Origin: Butyrivibrio sp. NC2002 | GTDB taxonomy: Bacteria; Bacillota; Clostridia; Lachnospirales; Lachnospiraceae | Length of the DNA stretch: 64,000 nucleotides | Assembly: GCF_000702265.1 (NCBI RefSeq) | Contig: NZ_KL370881.1 | Location: 394,789-458,788 of the forward strand | Direction: 5' to 3' | Shown here: positions 44,811 to 53,880 of the stretch, in pieces | How positions within the stretch are numbered: position 1 is the first letter of the stretch | How the letters are laid out: every line of letters starts with the position of its first letter | Notes under the pieces: model-generated | What the model was told of the DNA's origin: nothing | The model's input: the letters and a program-made list of their open reading frames with translations, nothing else | Databases searched by the model: none | Program-made: the position numbers and the translations under genes

Positions 44811-46898
44811 ATGAAAACATTTTCAATGGAACTGGCTGGTCGTACACTTAAAGTGGAAATCGGCAAAGTAGGTAAACAGGCTAACGGATGTGCATTTATG
44901 CAGTATGGTGATACAACTGTTCTTTGTACTGCAACAGCATCAGATAAGCCCAGAGACGGTATCGACTTCTTCCCTCTTAGTGTAGAGTATGGTGAGAAGT
45001 TCTACTCAGTTGGTAAATTCCCCGGAGGATTCAATAAGCGTGAGGGTAAGCCTTCTGAGAATGCTATTCTTACAAGCCGTGTTATTGACAGACCTATGCG
45101 TCCTCTTTTCCCTAAGGATTACAGAAATGACGTAACAATCGAAGATATGGTTATGTCAGTTGATCCTGAGTGCCGCCCTGAACTGGTTGCAATGATCGGT
45201 TCATCAGTAGCAGTATCTATTTCAGATATACCTTTCGACGGCCCTTGCGCAATGACACAGGTAGGTCTTGTTGATGGAGAGTTCATCATCAACCCTTCAC
45301 AGGAAGTTTGGAATAACGGCGATATGCGCCTTACAGTTGCTTCTGTAGGTGAGAAGGTTATCATGATCGAAGCAGGATGTAATGAAGTTCCCGAAGATAA
45401 GATGGAGGAAGCTATCTATCTTGCACATGATGTAAACCTCAAGGTTATCGAGTTCATCAAGGGCATCGTAGCAGAGGTTGGTAAGCCAAAGCATTCATAC
45501 GAGAGCTGCGCAGTACCTCAGGAACTCTTTGATGCTATCAAGGAAGTGGTTCCTCAGGAAGAGATGGAAAAGGCTGTATTCACAGACGAGAAGCAGCAGC
45601 GTGAAGCTAATATTGCAGAGATAACAGATCGCCTTACAGAGAAGTTTGCAGACAACGAAGAGTGGCTTGCAATCCTCGGCGAAGCTATTTATCAGTATGA
45701 AAAGAAGACAGTACGTAAGATGATCCTCAAGGACCACAAGCGTCCTGACGGAAGAGAAATCAAGCAGATCCGTCCTCTTTCAGCTGAGATCGATCTTATT
45801 CCCAGAGTTCATGGTAGTGCAATGTTCACTCGTGGACAGACTCAGATCTGTGATGTAACAACACTTGCTCCTCTTTCAGAGATGCAGAAGATTGAGGGTC
45901 TCGATGCTACAGTAACAGGCAAGAGATATATTCACCAGTACAACTTCCCTTCATACTCTGTTGGAGAGACAAAGGTTTCAAGAGGTCCCGGACGTAGAGA
46001 GATCGGTCACGGTGCACTTGCAGAGAGAGCACTTCTTCCTGTACTTCCTTCAGTTGAGGAGTTCCCTTATGCTATACGCTGCGTATCTGAGACATTTGAA
46101 AGTAACGGTTCAACATCAATGGCTTCAACATGTGCATCATGTATGTCACTTATGGCAGCCGGTGTTCCTATTAAGAAGATGGTAGCAGGTATCTCTTGTG
46201 GCCTTGTTACAGGCGATACAGATGATGATTTCGTAGTACTTACTGATATTCAGGGTCTTGAGGACTTCTTCGGAGATATGGACTTCAAGGTTACAGGTAC
46301 TAAGGATGGTATCACAGCTATTCAGATGGATATCAAGATCCATGGTCTTACAAAGCCTATAGTTGAGCAGGCTATTGCACAGTGCCGTGAGGCTCGCCTC
46401 TTCATCATGGATGAATGTATGAGCAAGGTAATTGCTGAACCTCGTAAGGAAGTTAGCAAATATGCTCCTAAGATCATCTCAATTGAGATCGATCCTGAAA
46501 AGATTGGTGATGTTGTTGGTCAGAGAGGTAAGACAATCAATGAGATCATCACACGTACAGGTGTTAAGATCGATATCACAGATGATGGTAAGGTAAGCAT
46601 CTGCGGTGAAGACATCGAGATGATGCAGAAGGCTATTGATTACATCAACATCATCACAACTGATTTCGAGAAGGGTCAGGTATTCACAGGTAAAGTTGTA
46701 AGTATTAAGGAATTCGGTGCATTTGTTGAGTTTGCTCCCGGAAAAGAAGGCATGGTTCATATCTCTAAGATTGCAAACGAGAGAATCGACCATGTTGAAG
46801 ATGTTCTTACACTTGGCGATGAAGTTAAGGTTGTTTGCCTTGGTAAGGATCGCATGGGCAGAATCAGCTTCTCAATGAAGGATGTAGCTCAGAAATAA
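44811..46898 (+). CDS. pnp: polyribonucleotide nucleotidyltransferase (PNPase)
   Basis: 695 residues. Phosphorolytic 3'-5' RNA decay. Two RNase PH domains (about 10-210 and 315-540; FPGGFNKREGKPSE and RGPGRREIGHG phosphate-site motifs), KH domain (about 555-610; GKTINEIITRTGVKIDI) and C-terminal S1 domain (about 622-690; GKVVSIKEFGAFVEFAPG). GAAGGAG precedes the ATG. High-expression codon bias. Confidence 0.98.
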   Translation: MKTFSMELAGRTLKVEIGKVGKQANGCAFMQYGDTTVLCTATASDKPRDGIDFFPLSVEYGEKFYSVGKFPGGFNKREGKPSENAILTSRVIDRPMRPLFPKDYRNDVTIEDMVMSVDPECRPELVAMIGSSVAVSISDIPFDGPCAMTQVGLVDGEFIINPSQEVWNNGDMRLTVASVGEKVIMIEAGCNEVPEDKMEEAIYLAHDVNLKVIEFIKGIVAEVGKPKHSYESCAVPQELFDAIKEVVPQEEMEKAVFTDEKQQREANIAEITDRLTEKFADNEEWLAILGEAIYQYEKKTVRKMILKDHKRPDGREIKQIRPLSAEIDLIPRVHGSAMFTRGQTQICDVTTLAPLSEMQKIEGLDATVTGKRYIHQYNFPSYSVGETKVSRGPGRREIGHGALAERALLPVLPSVEEFPYAIRCVSETFESNGSTSMASTCASCMSLMAAGVPIKKMVAGISCGLVTGDTDDDFVVLTDIQGLEDFFGDMDFKVTGTKDGITAIQMDIKIHGLTKPIVEQAIAQCREARLFIMDECMSKVIAEPRKEVSKYAPKIISIEIDPEKIGDVVGQRGKTINEIITRTGVKIDITDDGKVSICGEDIEMMQKAIDYINIITTDFEKGQVFTGKVVSIKEFGAFVEFAPGKEGMVHISKIANERIDHVEDVLTLGDEVKVVCLGKDRMGRISFSMKDVAQK

Positions 46899-46969
46899 TT
46901 TCATTTTTGAAAAATGAAATGATACACCTAATGTGATAAAATAAAGGGGATGCGTGATATCGCATTCCC
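46898..46969 (+). promoter_or_regulatory. deoB upstream region: two hairpins around an extended -10
   Basis: An 11-bp AT-rich perfect repeat ATTTCATTTTT/AAAAATGAAAT (46898-46920) follows the pnp stop and has no T-run. TGTGATAAAAT (-10 at 46937-46942, extended) follows, matching the rpsO promoter -10; no clear -35. Then GGGGATGCG/CGCATTCCC (46946-46969) forms a 9-bp hairpin at the likely transcript 5' end. Confidence 0.5.
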
Positions 46970-47013
46970 TATTATATTTGGAATGATTTTTCAGGATTTT
47001 CAGGAGGTTAATA

Positions 47014-48168
47014 ATGGGAAGAATATTTTTGATAGTTCTCGATAGCTTTGGAGTAGGTGAAGAACCTGATGCAGCTGAGTATGGAGATTTTGATGTAAAT
47101 ACTTTAAGATCTTGTTCTACAAGTAAGTATTTCTCAATGCCCAACATGGGTGCTATGGGACTTTTCAATATAGATGGTGTTGACTGTGTCGATGGAGTTG
47201 AGAGCCCTACAGCAGCTTATGGTAAATGCCAGGAAGCAAGTAAGGATAAGGATACAACCACAGGACACTGGGAGATAGCAGGTATCGTATCACCCAGACC
47301 CATGCCGAAATTCCCTGACGGATTCCCCAAGGAATTCCTTGACGAGTTCAGTAAGAGAGTAGGACGCGGCGTTATTTGCAACAAACCCTATTCCGGAACA
47401 GAGGTTATAAATGATTATGGTGATGAGCATGTTAAGACAGGAGATCTGATCGTTTATACATCAGCAGACAGTGTATTCCAGATTGCTGCTCATGAGGATG
47501 TTGTTCCTCTTGATACTCTTTACGAGTATTGCCACATCGCAAGAGAGATGCTCACAGGAGATCTCGGTGTAGGAAGAGTAATCGCAAGACCTTTTGTCGG
47601 AACAAGCGGAAATTACACAAGAACACCCCACAGACATGATTATTCACTTAAGCCGCCGAAGACAACAATGCTTGATCAGCTTAAGGCTGCAGGCAAGGAA
47701 GTACTTGGCGTTGGTAAAATAAGAGATATCTTTGAGGGACAGGGTCTTACAGAATATGTATTTTCAGAGAGCAATGCTGACGGTATAGAGAAGACTCTTA
47801 ACTATATGAACAGAGACTTTGACGGTCTGTGCTTTGTAAACCTTGTAGATTTTGATATGCTCTACGGCCACAGAAGAGATATTGATGGTTATGCAAAAGC
47901 TCTCAACTACTTCGACAGTAAGCTTCCTGAGATGGTAGCAAAGCTTCATGATGACGATATCATTATGATGACTGCTGACCATGGATGTGACCCTGCTTAT
48001 CTTAAAACCACTGACCATACAAGAGAATATATTCCTTTTATCATGTATGGTAAGAATGTAACACCAAGAAACCTTGGTACAAGAAGCTCCTTTACCGATA
48101 TTGCAGCAACTGTACTTGATTACTTTGGAATTAAGCCTGAATTTGAAGGTACTTCAATGCTTCACTGA
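47014..48168 (+). CDS. deoB: phosphopentomutase
   Basis: 384 residues. Interconverts (deoxy)ribose-1- and -5-phosphate in nucleoside salvage. Alkaline-phosphatase-fold metalloenzyme: VLDSFGVGEEPD metal-binding Asp at the start, TGHWEIAG with the phosphothreonine region, VDFDMLYGHRRD, and TADHGCDP plus TTDHTREYIP for the second metal. AGGAGG before the ATG. Single gene; no nucleoside phosphorylase adjoins it. Confidence 0.96.
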   Translation: MGRIFLIVLDSFGVGEEPDAAEYGDFDVNTLRSCSTSKYFSMPNMGAMGLFNIDGVDCVDGVESPTAAYGKCQEASKDKDTTTGHWEIAGIVSPRPMPKFPDGFPKEFLDEFSKRVGRGVICNKPYSGTEVINDYGDEHVKTGDLIVYTSADSVFQIAAHEDVVPLDTLYEYCHIAREMLTGDLGVGRVIARPFVGTSGNYTRTPHRHDYSLKPPKTTMLDQLKAAGKEVLGVGKIRDIFEGQGLTEYVFSESNADGIEKTLNYMNRDFDGLCFVNLVDFDMLYGHRRDIDGYAKALNYFDSKLPEMVAKLHDDDIIMMTADHGCDPAYLKTTDHTREYIPFIMYGKNVTPRNLGTRSSFTDIAATVLDYFGIKPEFEGTSMLH

Positions 48169-48176
48169 CATTTTAT

Positions 48177-48204
48177 TGACTTTACGCGCACTCTTTCATA
48201 AAAT
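48177..48204 (+). promoter_or_regulatory. prfC promoter embedded in the deoB terminator
   Basis: TTGACT (48177-48182), 16-bp spacer, TAAAAT (48199-48204). The spacer is the left arm of the deoB terminator hairpin, and the transcript would begin near its right arm. Confidence 0.5.
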
Positions 48205-48224
48205 AGGAAGAGTGCGTTTTTTTT
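48187..48224 (+). terminator. deoB terminator
   Basis: CGCACTCTT (48187-48195) pairs with AAGAGTGCG (48208-48216), then eight T. Confidence 0.85.
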
Positions 48225-48239
48225 CGCATTAAACCAGGT

Positions 48240-48297
48240 CCTCGCAAAACGAGGGATGTGTCCTGCCAAATGCAGGATACTGGCGGGCAATTTCCGC
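48240..48297 (+). promoter_or_regulatory. triple-hairpin leader of prfC
   Basis: Three consecutive short hairpins: CCTCG/CGAGG (48240-48254, CAAAA loop), TCCTGC/GCAGGA (48261-48277, CAAAT loop) and GCGG/CCGC (48283-48297). They end about 45 bp before the prfC start. No known riboswitch class recognised. Confidence 0.5.
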
Positions 48298-48342
48298 TTT
48301 TACCGCAAGAAGTCAAGTTTTTATATTCAGAAAGGCTAAATA

Positions 48343-49944
48343 ATGAGTAATAACCATATTACAGAAGAGATAAATAAGAGACGTACTTTTGCGATCATTT
48401 CTCATCCTGATGCAGGTAAGACTACACTTACAGAGAAATTCCTACTCTATGGTGGAGCGATCAATCTTGCAGGTTCTGTTAAAGGTAAGGCTACAGCCAG
48501 ACATGCAGTATCTGACTGGATGGAAATAGAGAAACAGCGTGGTATTTCTGTTACATCTTCAGTTCTTCAGTTCAATTTTGAGGATTGCTGTATCAATATT
48601 CTTGATACTCCGGGACACCAGGATTTCTCTGAGGATACTTATCGTACACTTATGGCTGCCGACTCTGCGGTCATGGTAATTGATGCAAGTAAAGGTGTTG
48701 AGCCTCAGACAAAGAAGCTTTTTAAGGTCTGCACAATGAGACATATTCCGATCTTTACTTTTATCAACAAGCTTGATAGAGATGCGATGGATACTTATGA
48801 ACTCCTTGATGATATTGAGAATCATCTTGGGATCGCAACATGTCCTATGAACCTTCCTATAGGCTCCGGTAAGAATTTCAAGGGAATCTATGACAGAAGA
48901 GAGAAGCATGTAGTTACTTTCCAGGATACCATGAAGGGAACCAAGGAAGGTACTGAGACGATAATTCCCATGGATGACAGGGATCAGCTTCTTTCAACTA
49001 TTGGTGAGGAAGCACTTGATAACCTGGAGGGAGAGATTGAACTCATGGACGGAGCAGGTGCTGAGTTTGACCTTGATGAAGTAAGGGCAGGTAATCTTAC
49101 TCCTGTTTTCTTCGGATCAGCTCTTCAGAACTTTGGTGTAGAACTCTTTCTTCATAATTTCCTTCAGATGGCTACTCCTCCAAGTGGAAGAACTGATGCC
49201 AATGGAGATGTTATTGATCCTAAGGAACACGATTTTACAGCATTTGTATTCAAGATCCAGGCAAACATGAACAAGGCTCACAGAGACAGAGTTGCTTTCA
49301 TGCGTATCTGCTCAGGAAGATATGATGCAGATAAGGAAGTTAAGCATGTTCAGTCAGGAAAGGTATTCAGGCTTTCACAGCCTCAGCAGCTTATGGCTGA
49401 TGAAAGAAAAATTTTAAGTGAAGCCTATGCAGGTGATATAATGGGTGTATTCGATCCCGGTATTTTTTCAATCGGTGATACGGTATGTATGCCTAAGGAT
49501 ACCGTTAAGTATGAAGGAATTCCCACATTTGCACCTGAGCACTTTGCAAGGGTAAGACAAGTTGATACAATGAAACGTAAGCAGTTCGTTAAGGGGATCG
49601 AACAGATTGCTCAGGAAGGTGCCATTCAGATATTCCAGGAATTTAACATGGGAATGGAAGAGATAATCGTCGGCGTTGTAGGTGTCCTTCAGTTTGACGT
49701 ACTTAAATTCAGATTGCAGAGCGAGTATAACGTTGAGATACTTCTTGATATGCTTCCGTATGAATATATCAGATGGGTGGACAATGAAGACATTGATATG
49801 AACTCACTTGTCGGCACATCAGATATGAAGAAGATCAAGGATATGAACGGCAGACCGCTTCTTCTGTTTGTAAATGAATGGAGTCCTCAGATGACTGTTG
49901 ACAGAAATAAGGGACTTATTCTTAGCGAATTCAGAAAGAATTAA
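48343..49944 (+). CDS. prfC: peptide chain release factor 3
   Basis: 533 residues. GTPase that recycles RF1/RF2 after termination. P-loop SHPDAGKTTLTEK, effector region KQRGISVTSSV, DTPGHQDFSEDTYRT, and NKLDRD; the C-terminal domains are those of RF3 rather than EF-G. AGAAAGG before the ATG. A structured leader lies upstream; the next gene follows at 49988 with no clear terminator between. Confidence 0.96.
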   Translation: MSNNHITEEINKRRTFAIISHPDAGKTTLTEKFLLYGGAINLAGSVKGKATARHAVSDWMEIEKQRGISVTSSVLQFNFEDCCINILDTPGHQDFSEDTYRTLMAADSAVMVIDASKGVEPQTKKLFKVCTMRHIPIFTFINKLDRDAMDTYELLDDIENHLGIATCPMNLPIGSGKNFKGIYDRREKHVVTFQDTMKGTKEGTETIIPMDDRDQLLSTIGEEALDNLEGEIELMDGAGAEFDLDEVRAGNLTPVFFGSALQNFGVELFLHNFLQMATPPSGRTDANGDVIDPKEHDFTAFVFKIQANMNKAHRDRVAFMRICSGRYDADKEVKHVQSGKVFRLSQPQQLMADERKILSEAYAGDIMGVFDPGIFSIGDTVCMPKDTVKYEGIPTFAPEHFARVRQVDTMKRKQFVKGIEQIAQEGAIQIFQEFNMGMEEIIVGVVGVLQFDVLKFRLQSEYNVEILLDMLPYEYIRWVDNEDIDMNSLVGTSDMKKIKDMNGRPLLLFVNEWSPQMTVDRNKGLILSEFRKN

Positions 49945-49987
49945 TTTGATACGGAACTTAAGACAATAGTTATTGTTAGGGGTGGAT

Positions 49988-51559
49988 ATGAAAAAAGGCA
50001 GATGTAACTTTGAAAATTTCATAAGGAAAGCATCGGCCTTTTTTGCCGTTTTTTCACTTTCTTTTCTGACCGGATGTAGTGACATGGTCACTGATTATCT
50101 GCAGGATAATAATATTCTTGATCCGGATAAATACTCAGAAGATAAGATCATATCTAAAAAAATTGAAGATCCTGATACCGCTGACTCTAAAGAAACAGAT
50201 GCAGGGGGCTCATCAAATGCAGATTTTTCATCAAATGAAGAACCTGTAGAAGGGACGGATAATGATGCTGAATCGGATGCCGGATCTGATGCAGCTTCAA
50301 GTGCAGGCGCTGATACAAGTGCGGATGCCGACTCGGGAAAATCTGTTTTTGATCCCGATGCTATAAATGAGTCAATAGACAATCTGATTACCGAGATAGA
50401 AAATGAAACAGGCAGAAAACGAAATGATAAAGAGGTAGAAAGATCAGATTCTGCAGGGCAGGATGCTACCAGTTTTTTCAGTGATACATATCAGAACAAC
50501 ATGCGTGCCGAAATAGGGCTTACGGATGAAGGGATTGCTGAAATAAAAGAATCCCAGAAGGGAATGTATGCTTTCGAGCATTTAAATGACGAAGGCAAGA
50601 CTCTTTATGCGGAGCTTTTGACTATTATCCAAAACAGATCCTCCGATATCGTTGTGTCTACTCTTGATGAGGAGATTCTTGATGTTGTTTGCCAGTTTGT
50701 CCTGGCAGATCACCCGGAGCTTTTCTATATGGACGGATATACATATACAAGGTATACGATAGGCGGAGAACTTAACAAGTTATCATTTACGGGTAATTAC
50801 ATATATTCAGACGAAGAAATAGCTGCAAGGCAGACTAAGATAGATGAGTATGTAAATAACTGCATAGCAAGGATTCCCGAAGAACTTGATACCTACGGAA
50901 AAGTAAAGTACGTATATGAATATCTGATTTCAAATACGGAATATGATTTTAATGCGCCGGATAATCAGAATATATGCTCGGTTTTTATCTATGGAAAGTC
51001 AGTTTGCCAGGGCTATGCAAAGGCTACGCAATATCTTTTGAATAAACTGGGAATTCCGGCAACTCTTGTTACAGGAAAAGTCAACGGAGTCGGTCATGCC
51101 TGGAATCTTGTCTATGTCGATGGCGACTATACTTATGTAGATACGACCTGGGGAGATTCTTCCTACCAAAGAACAGAGTCCTCCGGAGATACCGGAAAGA
51201 TCCCGCTCATAAATTATGTTTATCTGTGCTGTACAACGCAGGATATTTCAAGGACTCATACTATTGCAGAGACACTTCCGATGCCAAAATGCGATTCCAT
51301 GAAGAATAACTATTTCGTGAGGGAAAACGAGTATTTTGTTTCACCGGATATGGATGCTGTCGGAGAGCTTTTTAACAGAAGATATGCAGATGGCAGCAAT
51401 AATGTCACTATAAAATGCGGAACTAAAGAGGTATATGACAGTCTGTTTAACAGTCTTATAACAGATCAGAAGGTGTTCGGATTCCTTCAGGGTGCCAATA
51501 ACACCGTATCCTACACGACATTTGACGATCAGTACATACTTATTATATGGCTGTATTAG
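49988..51559 (+). CDS. transglutaminase-like lipoprotein
   Basis: 523 residues from the ATG at 49988 (AGGGGTGGAT upstream; the frame opens at 49973). Lipobox LTGC (Cys30). A D/S/A/E-rich unstructured stretch spans about 45-165, then a helical region, then a transglutaminase-like core with the full triad Cys340 (KSVCQGYA), His370 (GHAWNLVYV) and Asp385 (YVDTTWGD). Anchored outside the cell membrane. Bacterial members may be proteases or cross-linking enzymes; the substrate is unknown. A second such protein occurs at 1-1055, with a different anchor. Confidence 0.85.
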   Translation: MKKGRCNFENFIRKASAFFAVFSLSFLTGCSDMVTDYLQDNNILDPDKYSEDKIISKKIEDPDTADSKETDAGGSSNADFSSNEEPVEGTDNDAESDAGSDAASSAGADTSADADSGKSVFDPDAINESIDNLITEIENETGRKRNDKEVERSDSAGQDATSFFSDTYQNNMRAEIGLTDEGIAEIKESQKGMYAFEHLNDEGKTLYAELLTIIQNRSSDIVVSTLDEEILDVVCQFVLADHPELFYMDGYTYTRYTIGGELNKLSFTGNYIYSDEEIAARQTKIDEYVNNCIARIPEELDTYGKVKYVYEYLISNTEYDFNAPDNQNICSVFIYGKSVCQGYAKATQYLLNKLGIPATLVTGKVNGVGHAWNLVYVDGDYTYVDTTWGDSSYQRTESSGDTGKIPLINYVYLCCTTQDISRTHTIAETLPMPKCDSMKNNYFVRENEYFVSPDMDAVGELFNRRYADGSNNVTIKCGTKEVYDSLFNSLITDQKVFGFLQGANNTVSYTTFDDQYILIIWLY

Positions 51560-51572
51560 TGAGCGGTTTTTA

Positions 51573-51581
51573 TGATATAAT
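51573..51581 (+). promoter_or_regulatory. extended -10 of the Asp23-nusB-...-pcrA operon
   Basis: TGA-TATAAT ( -10 at 51576-51581); a second ATATAAG follows. No good -35 at 17 bp. About 33 bp to the first start codon. Confidence 0.5.
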
Positions 51582-51613
51582 GATATAAGTTTTTAGTGAA
51601 AGGATGATTTTTC

Positions 51614-51988
51614 ATGGATAAGGAATTACAGAAGGCTTCAATAAAGAATACAAAGGGAATCGGCCAGGTTAAGATCGCCGATGATGTTGTTGCAAGAATT
51701 GCTGCGCTGGCTGCACTTGAGATCGATGGAGTAAGCGCTATGGCAGGCAACTATACAAGTGAGAATATAGATAAGGTCAGCCCCAAGAATCTGCAGAAGA
51801 GTTCTAAGATTGCAGTCTCTGAGGGCAAAGTAAGAGTGGATATGTCTATTCTTATGAAGTACAGCTACAACATTCCTGCTACAAGCAAGCAGGTTCAGGA
51901 CAGAGTTCAGAACTCTATTCAGAGCATGACAGGTCTTGATGTTACAGATGTTAACGTTCGCATTGCCGGAATCACAATGCCCGAATAA
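51614..51988 (+). CDS. Asp23/Gls24 family protein (YloU-like)
   Basis: 124 residues. Asp23/DUF322 domain: GIGQVKIADDVVARIAALAALEIDGV opening and a RVQNSIQSMTGLDVTDVNVRIAGI ending. Some members are envelope-stress proteins attached to the membrane through a partner; their activity is unknown. GAAAGGATG precedes the ATG. First gene of the long operon, 28 bp upstream of nusB, a pairing widespread in Firmicutes. Confidence 0.9.
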   Translation: MDKELQKASIKNTKGIGQVKIADDVVARIAALAALEIDGVSAMAGNYTSENIDKVSPKNLQKSSKIAVSEGKVRVDMSILMKYSYNIPATSKQVQDRVQNSIQSMTGLDVTDVNVRIAGITMPE

Positions 51989-52016
51989 TTACAGAAAGCA
52001 GGATATTATTAGAAAT

Positions 52017-52415
52017 ATGAAGAGATCAGAACTTAGAGAGCAGGTTTTTAAACTTCTTTTCCGTGTGGAATTCAACACACCCGAAGAGATGAATATTCAG
52101 GAAGACCTTTTTGCAGAGACAGCTGATGAAGAGATGAGTGCTTCTGATGTTGACTATATAAAGGGACGTCTTGAACAGGTAAGAGATAAGCTCCCCGAAA
52201 TTGATGAACTTATCAATAAGGAGTCAAAGGGTTGGGATACAGCCAGAATAGGTAAAGTAGAGCTTGCGATTTTAAGACTTGCAGTTTTTGAAATTAAATT
52301 TGATGACTCCATTCCTACAGGAGTTGCAATAAATGAAGCAGTTGAACTTGCCAAGAAATTCGGTCAGGACGGCTCATCTGCATTTGTAAACGGAGTGCTT
52401 GCAAAATTTGCATAA
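52017..52415 (+). CDS. nusB: transcription antitermination factor NusB
   Basis: 132 residues from the ATG at 52017; the frame opens at 51936 inside the previous gene. All-helical NusB fold: MKRSELREQVFKLLFRVEF, WDTARIGKVELAILRLAVFEI, and GVAINEAVELAKKFGQDGSSAFVNGVL. Part of the rRNA antitermination complex with NusE/NusA. Its ribosome site is weak (CAGGAT 14 bases away), so coupling to the preceding gene is likely. The end overlaps xseA by 17 bp. Confidence 0.95.
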   Translation: MKRSELREQVFKLLFRVEFNTPEEMNIQEDLFAETADEEMSASDVDYIKGRLEQVRDKLPEIDELINKESKGWDTARIGKVELAILRLAVFEIKFDDSIPTGVAINEAVELAKKFGQDGSSAFVNGVLAKFA

Positions 52416-53619
52416 TGTATATACAGTAGGCCAGATAAATAATTATATAAAGAATATGTTCAGGCAGGACTTTCTGCTGTCGTCCCTGACGGTTAAGGGA
52501 GAGATAAGTAACTGCAAATATCACTCCTCCGGTCACATCTACTTTACTCTAAAGGATGGAGCCGGAGCGATAGCATGTGTGATGTTTCGAGGCAGCAGAG
52601 AGCGTGGACTAAAGTTTCAATTACAGGAGGGCCAGCAGGTCCAGGTCACAGGAAGCGTTGATGTGTATGAAAGAGACGGTAAATACCAGCTCTATGCGTC
52701 TTCCATTGTGCTGGATGGTGCAGGGGCTCTTTTTGAGCGTTATGAGAAGTTAAAAAAAGAGCTTGAAGAAAGGGGAATGTTTGCCCCTGAGTACAAGCAG
52801 GAAATTCCTAAATATATCAGGACTTTAGGCGTTGTAACCGCCCCTACGGGAGCAGCGGTAAGAGATATTATAAATATCGCTACAAGAAGAAATCCTTATG
52901 TTCAGATAATCCTCTATCCCGCAATTGTTCAGGGAGATGAGGCAAAAGCAAGCATAGTCAAGGGAATACGGACTCTTTCGGAGCAGAACGTGGATGTTAT
53001 CATAGTTGGACGAGGCGGAGGCTCTATAGAGGATTTATGGGCTTTTAATGAAGAAGTGGTGGCTGAAGCTATATTCAACTGCCCGGTTCCGATAATATCC
53101 GCTGTGGGGCATGAGACTGATACAACGATTGCTGATTATGTTGCTGATCTTAGGGCACCGACACCCTCGGCTGCAGCTGAGCTTGCGGTTTATGAGATGG
53201 ATCTTCTTTTGCAGGATATAAACGATTATCAGAATATCCTGTGCAGACGGATCGAGGAAAAAATCTCGAAATTAAAAATTAAATCCGCGAACGACAGAAG
53301 GCTCCTTGAACACCTTTCACCGCAGGCGCGTATAAGAGAAAAGAAAATGCGCGCGGCAGCAAGCTATGAGAAGTTAGAGATGCTGATGCTTGATAAGATA
53401 AAAGGCAAGAGACATCAGCTTGATGTAGATATACAGAGATTAAAGGCTTTGAGCCCTCTTGAAAAGCTTAATTCCGGTTTTTCCTATGTCTCTGACGAAA
53501 ACGGTAAAAACATAAGAAAGATCGAGCAGGTAAAAGAGGGAGACAAGCTTGATATATATGTAAGTGATGGAATCATTCAGTCTGTGTGTCTTGGGACAAG
53601 CGGGCGAAATGAGCGATAA
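52399..53619 (+). CDS. xseA: exodeoxyribonuclease VII large subunit
   Basis: 406 residues if translation starts at the TTG at 52399 (GGAG three bases upstream); a TTG at 52408 is the alternative. No ATG is possible in frame before VYTVGQINNYIK, the conserved beginning. OB-fold nucleic-acid-binding domain (about 1-100), then the catalytic core with GVVTAPTGAAVRDI, VGRGGGSIEDLW and SAVGHETDTTIADYVADLRAPTPSAAAE. Degrades single-stranded DNA together with XseB. Overlaps nusB by 17 bp. Confidence 0.93.
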   Translation: MQNLHNVYTVGQINNYIKNMFRQDFLLSSLTVKGEISNCKYHSSGHIYFTLKDGAGAIACVMFRGSRERGLKFQLQEGQQVQVTGSVDVYERDGKYQLYASSIVLDGAGALFERYEKLKKELEERGMFAPEYKQEIPKYIRTLGVVTAPTGAAVRDIINIATRRNPYVQIILYPAIVQGDEAKASIVKGIRTLSEQNVDVIIVGRGGGSIEDLWAFNEEVVAEAIFNCPVPIISAVGHETDTTIADYVADLRAPTPSAAAELAVYEMDLLLQDINDYQNILCRRIEEKISKLKIKSANDRRLLEHLSPQARIREKKMRAAASYEKLEMLMLDKIKGKRHQLDVDIQRLKALSPLEKLNSGFSYVSDENGKNIRKIEQVKEGDKLDIYVSDGIIQSVCLGTSGRNER

Positions 53620-53655
53620 ACATGTATCTGTTTAGAATTTTTACGGAGATATAAA

Positions 53656-53880
53656 ATGGCTAAAAAAAGCGAAGCAAAAGAGCTTACCATAGAAGAAGCA
53701 TTTGATGCTGTTGATGAAAAGATAAAAGCCCTTGAAAGTGAAGACGTATCACTTGAAGATTCCTTCAATCTTTTTAAAGAGGGAATGGATCTGCTAAAAC
53801 ACTGCAATGATTCCATAGACAAGGTCGAGAAAAAAGTTCAGAAGATCATGGAAGACGGCAGAATGGAGGATTTTGAATAA
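53656..53880 (+). CDS. xseB: exodeoxyribonuclease VII small subunit
   Basis: 74 residues, normal length. Helical hairpin protein (TIEEAFDAVDEKIKALES, LEDSFNLFKEGMDLLKHC) that binds several copies to one XseA. ACGGAGAT before the ATG. Its stop TAA shares its final A with the ispA start ATG. Confidence 0.93.
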   Translation: MAKKSEAKELTIEEAFDAVDEKIKALESEDVSLEDSFNLFKEGMDLLKHCNDSIDKVEKKVQKIMEDGRMEDFE

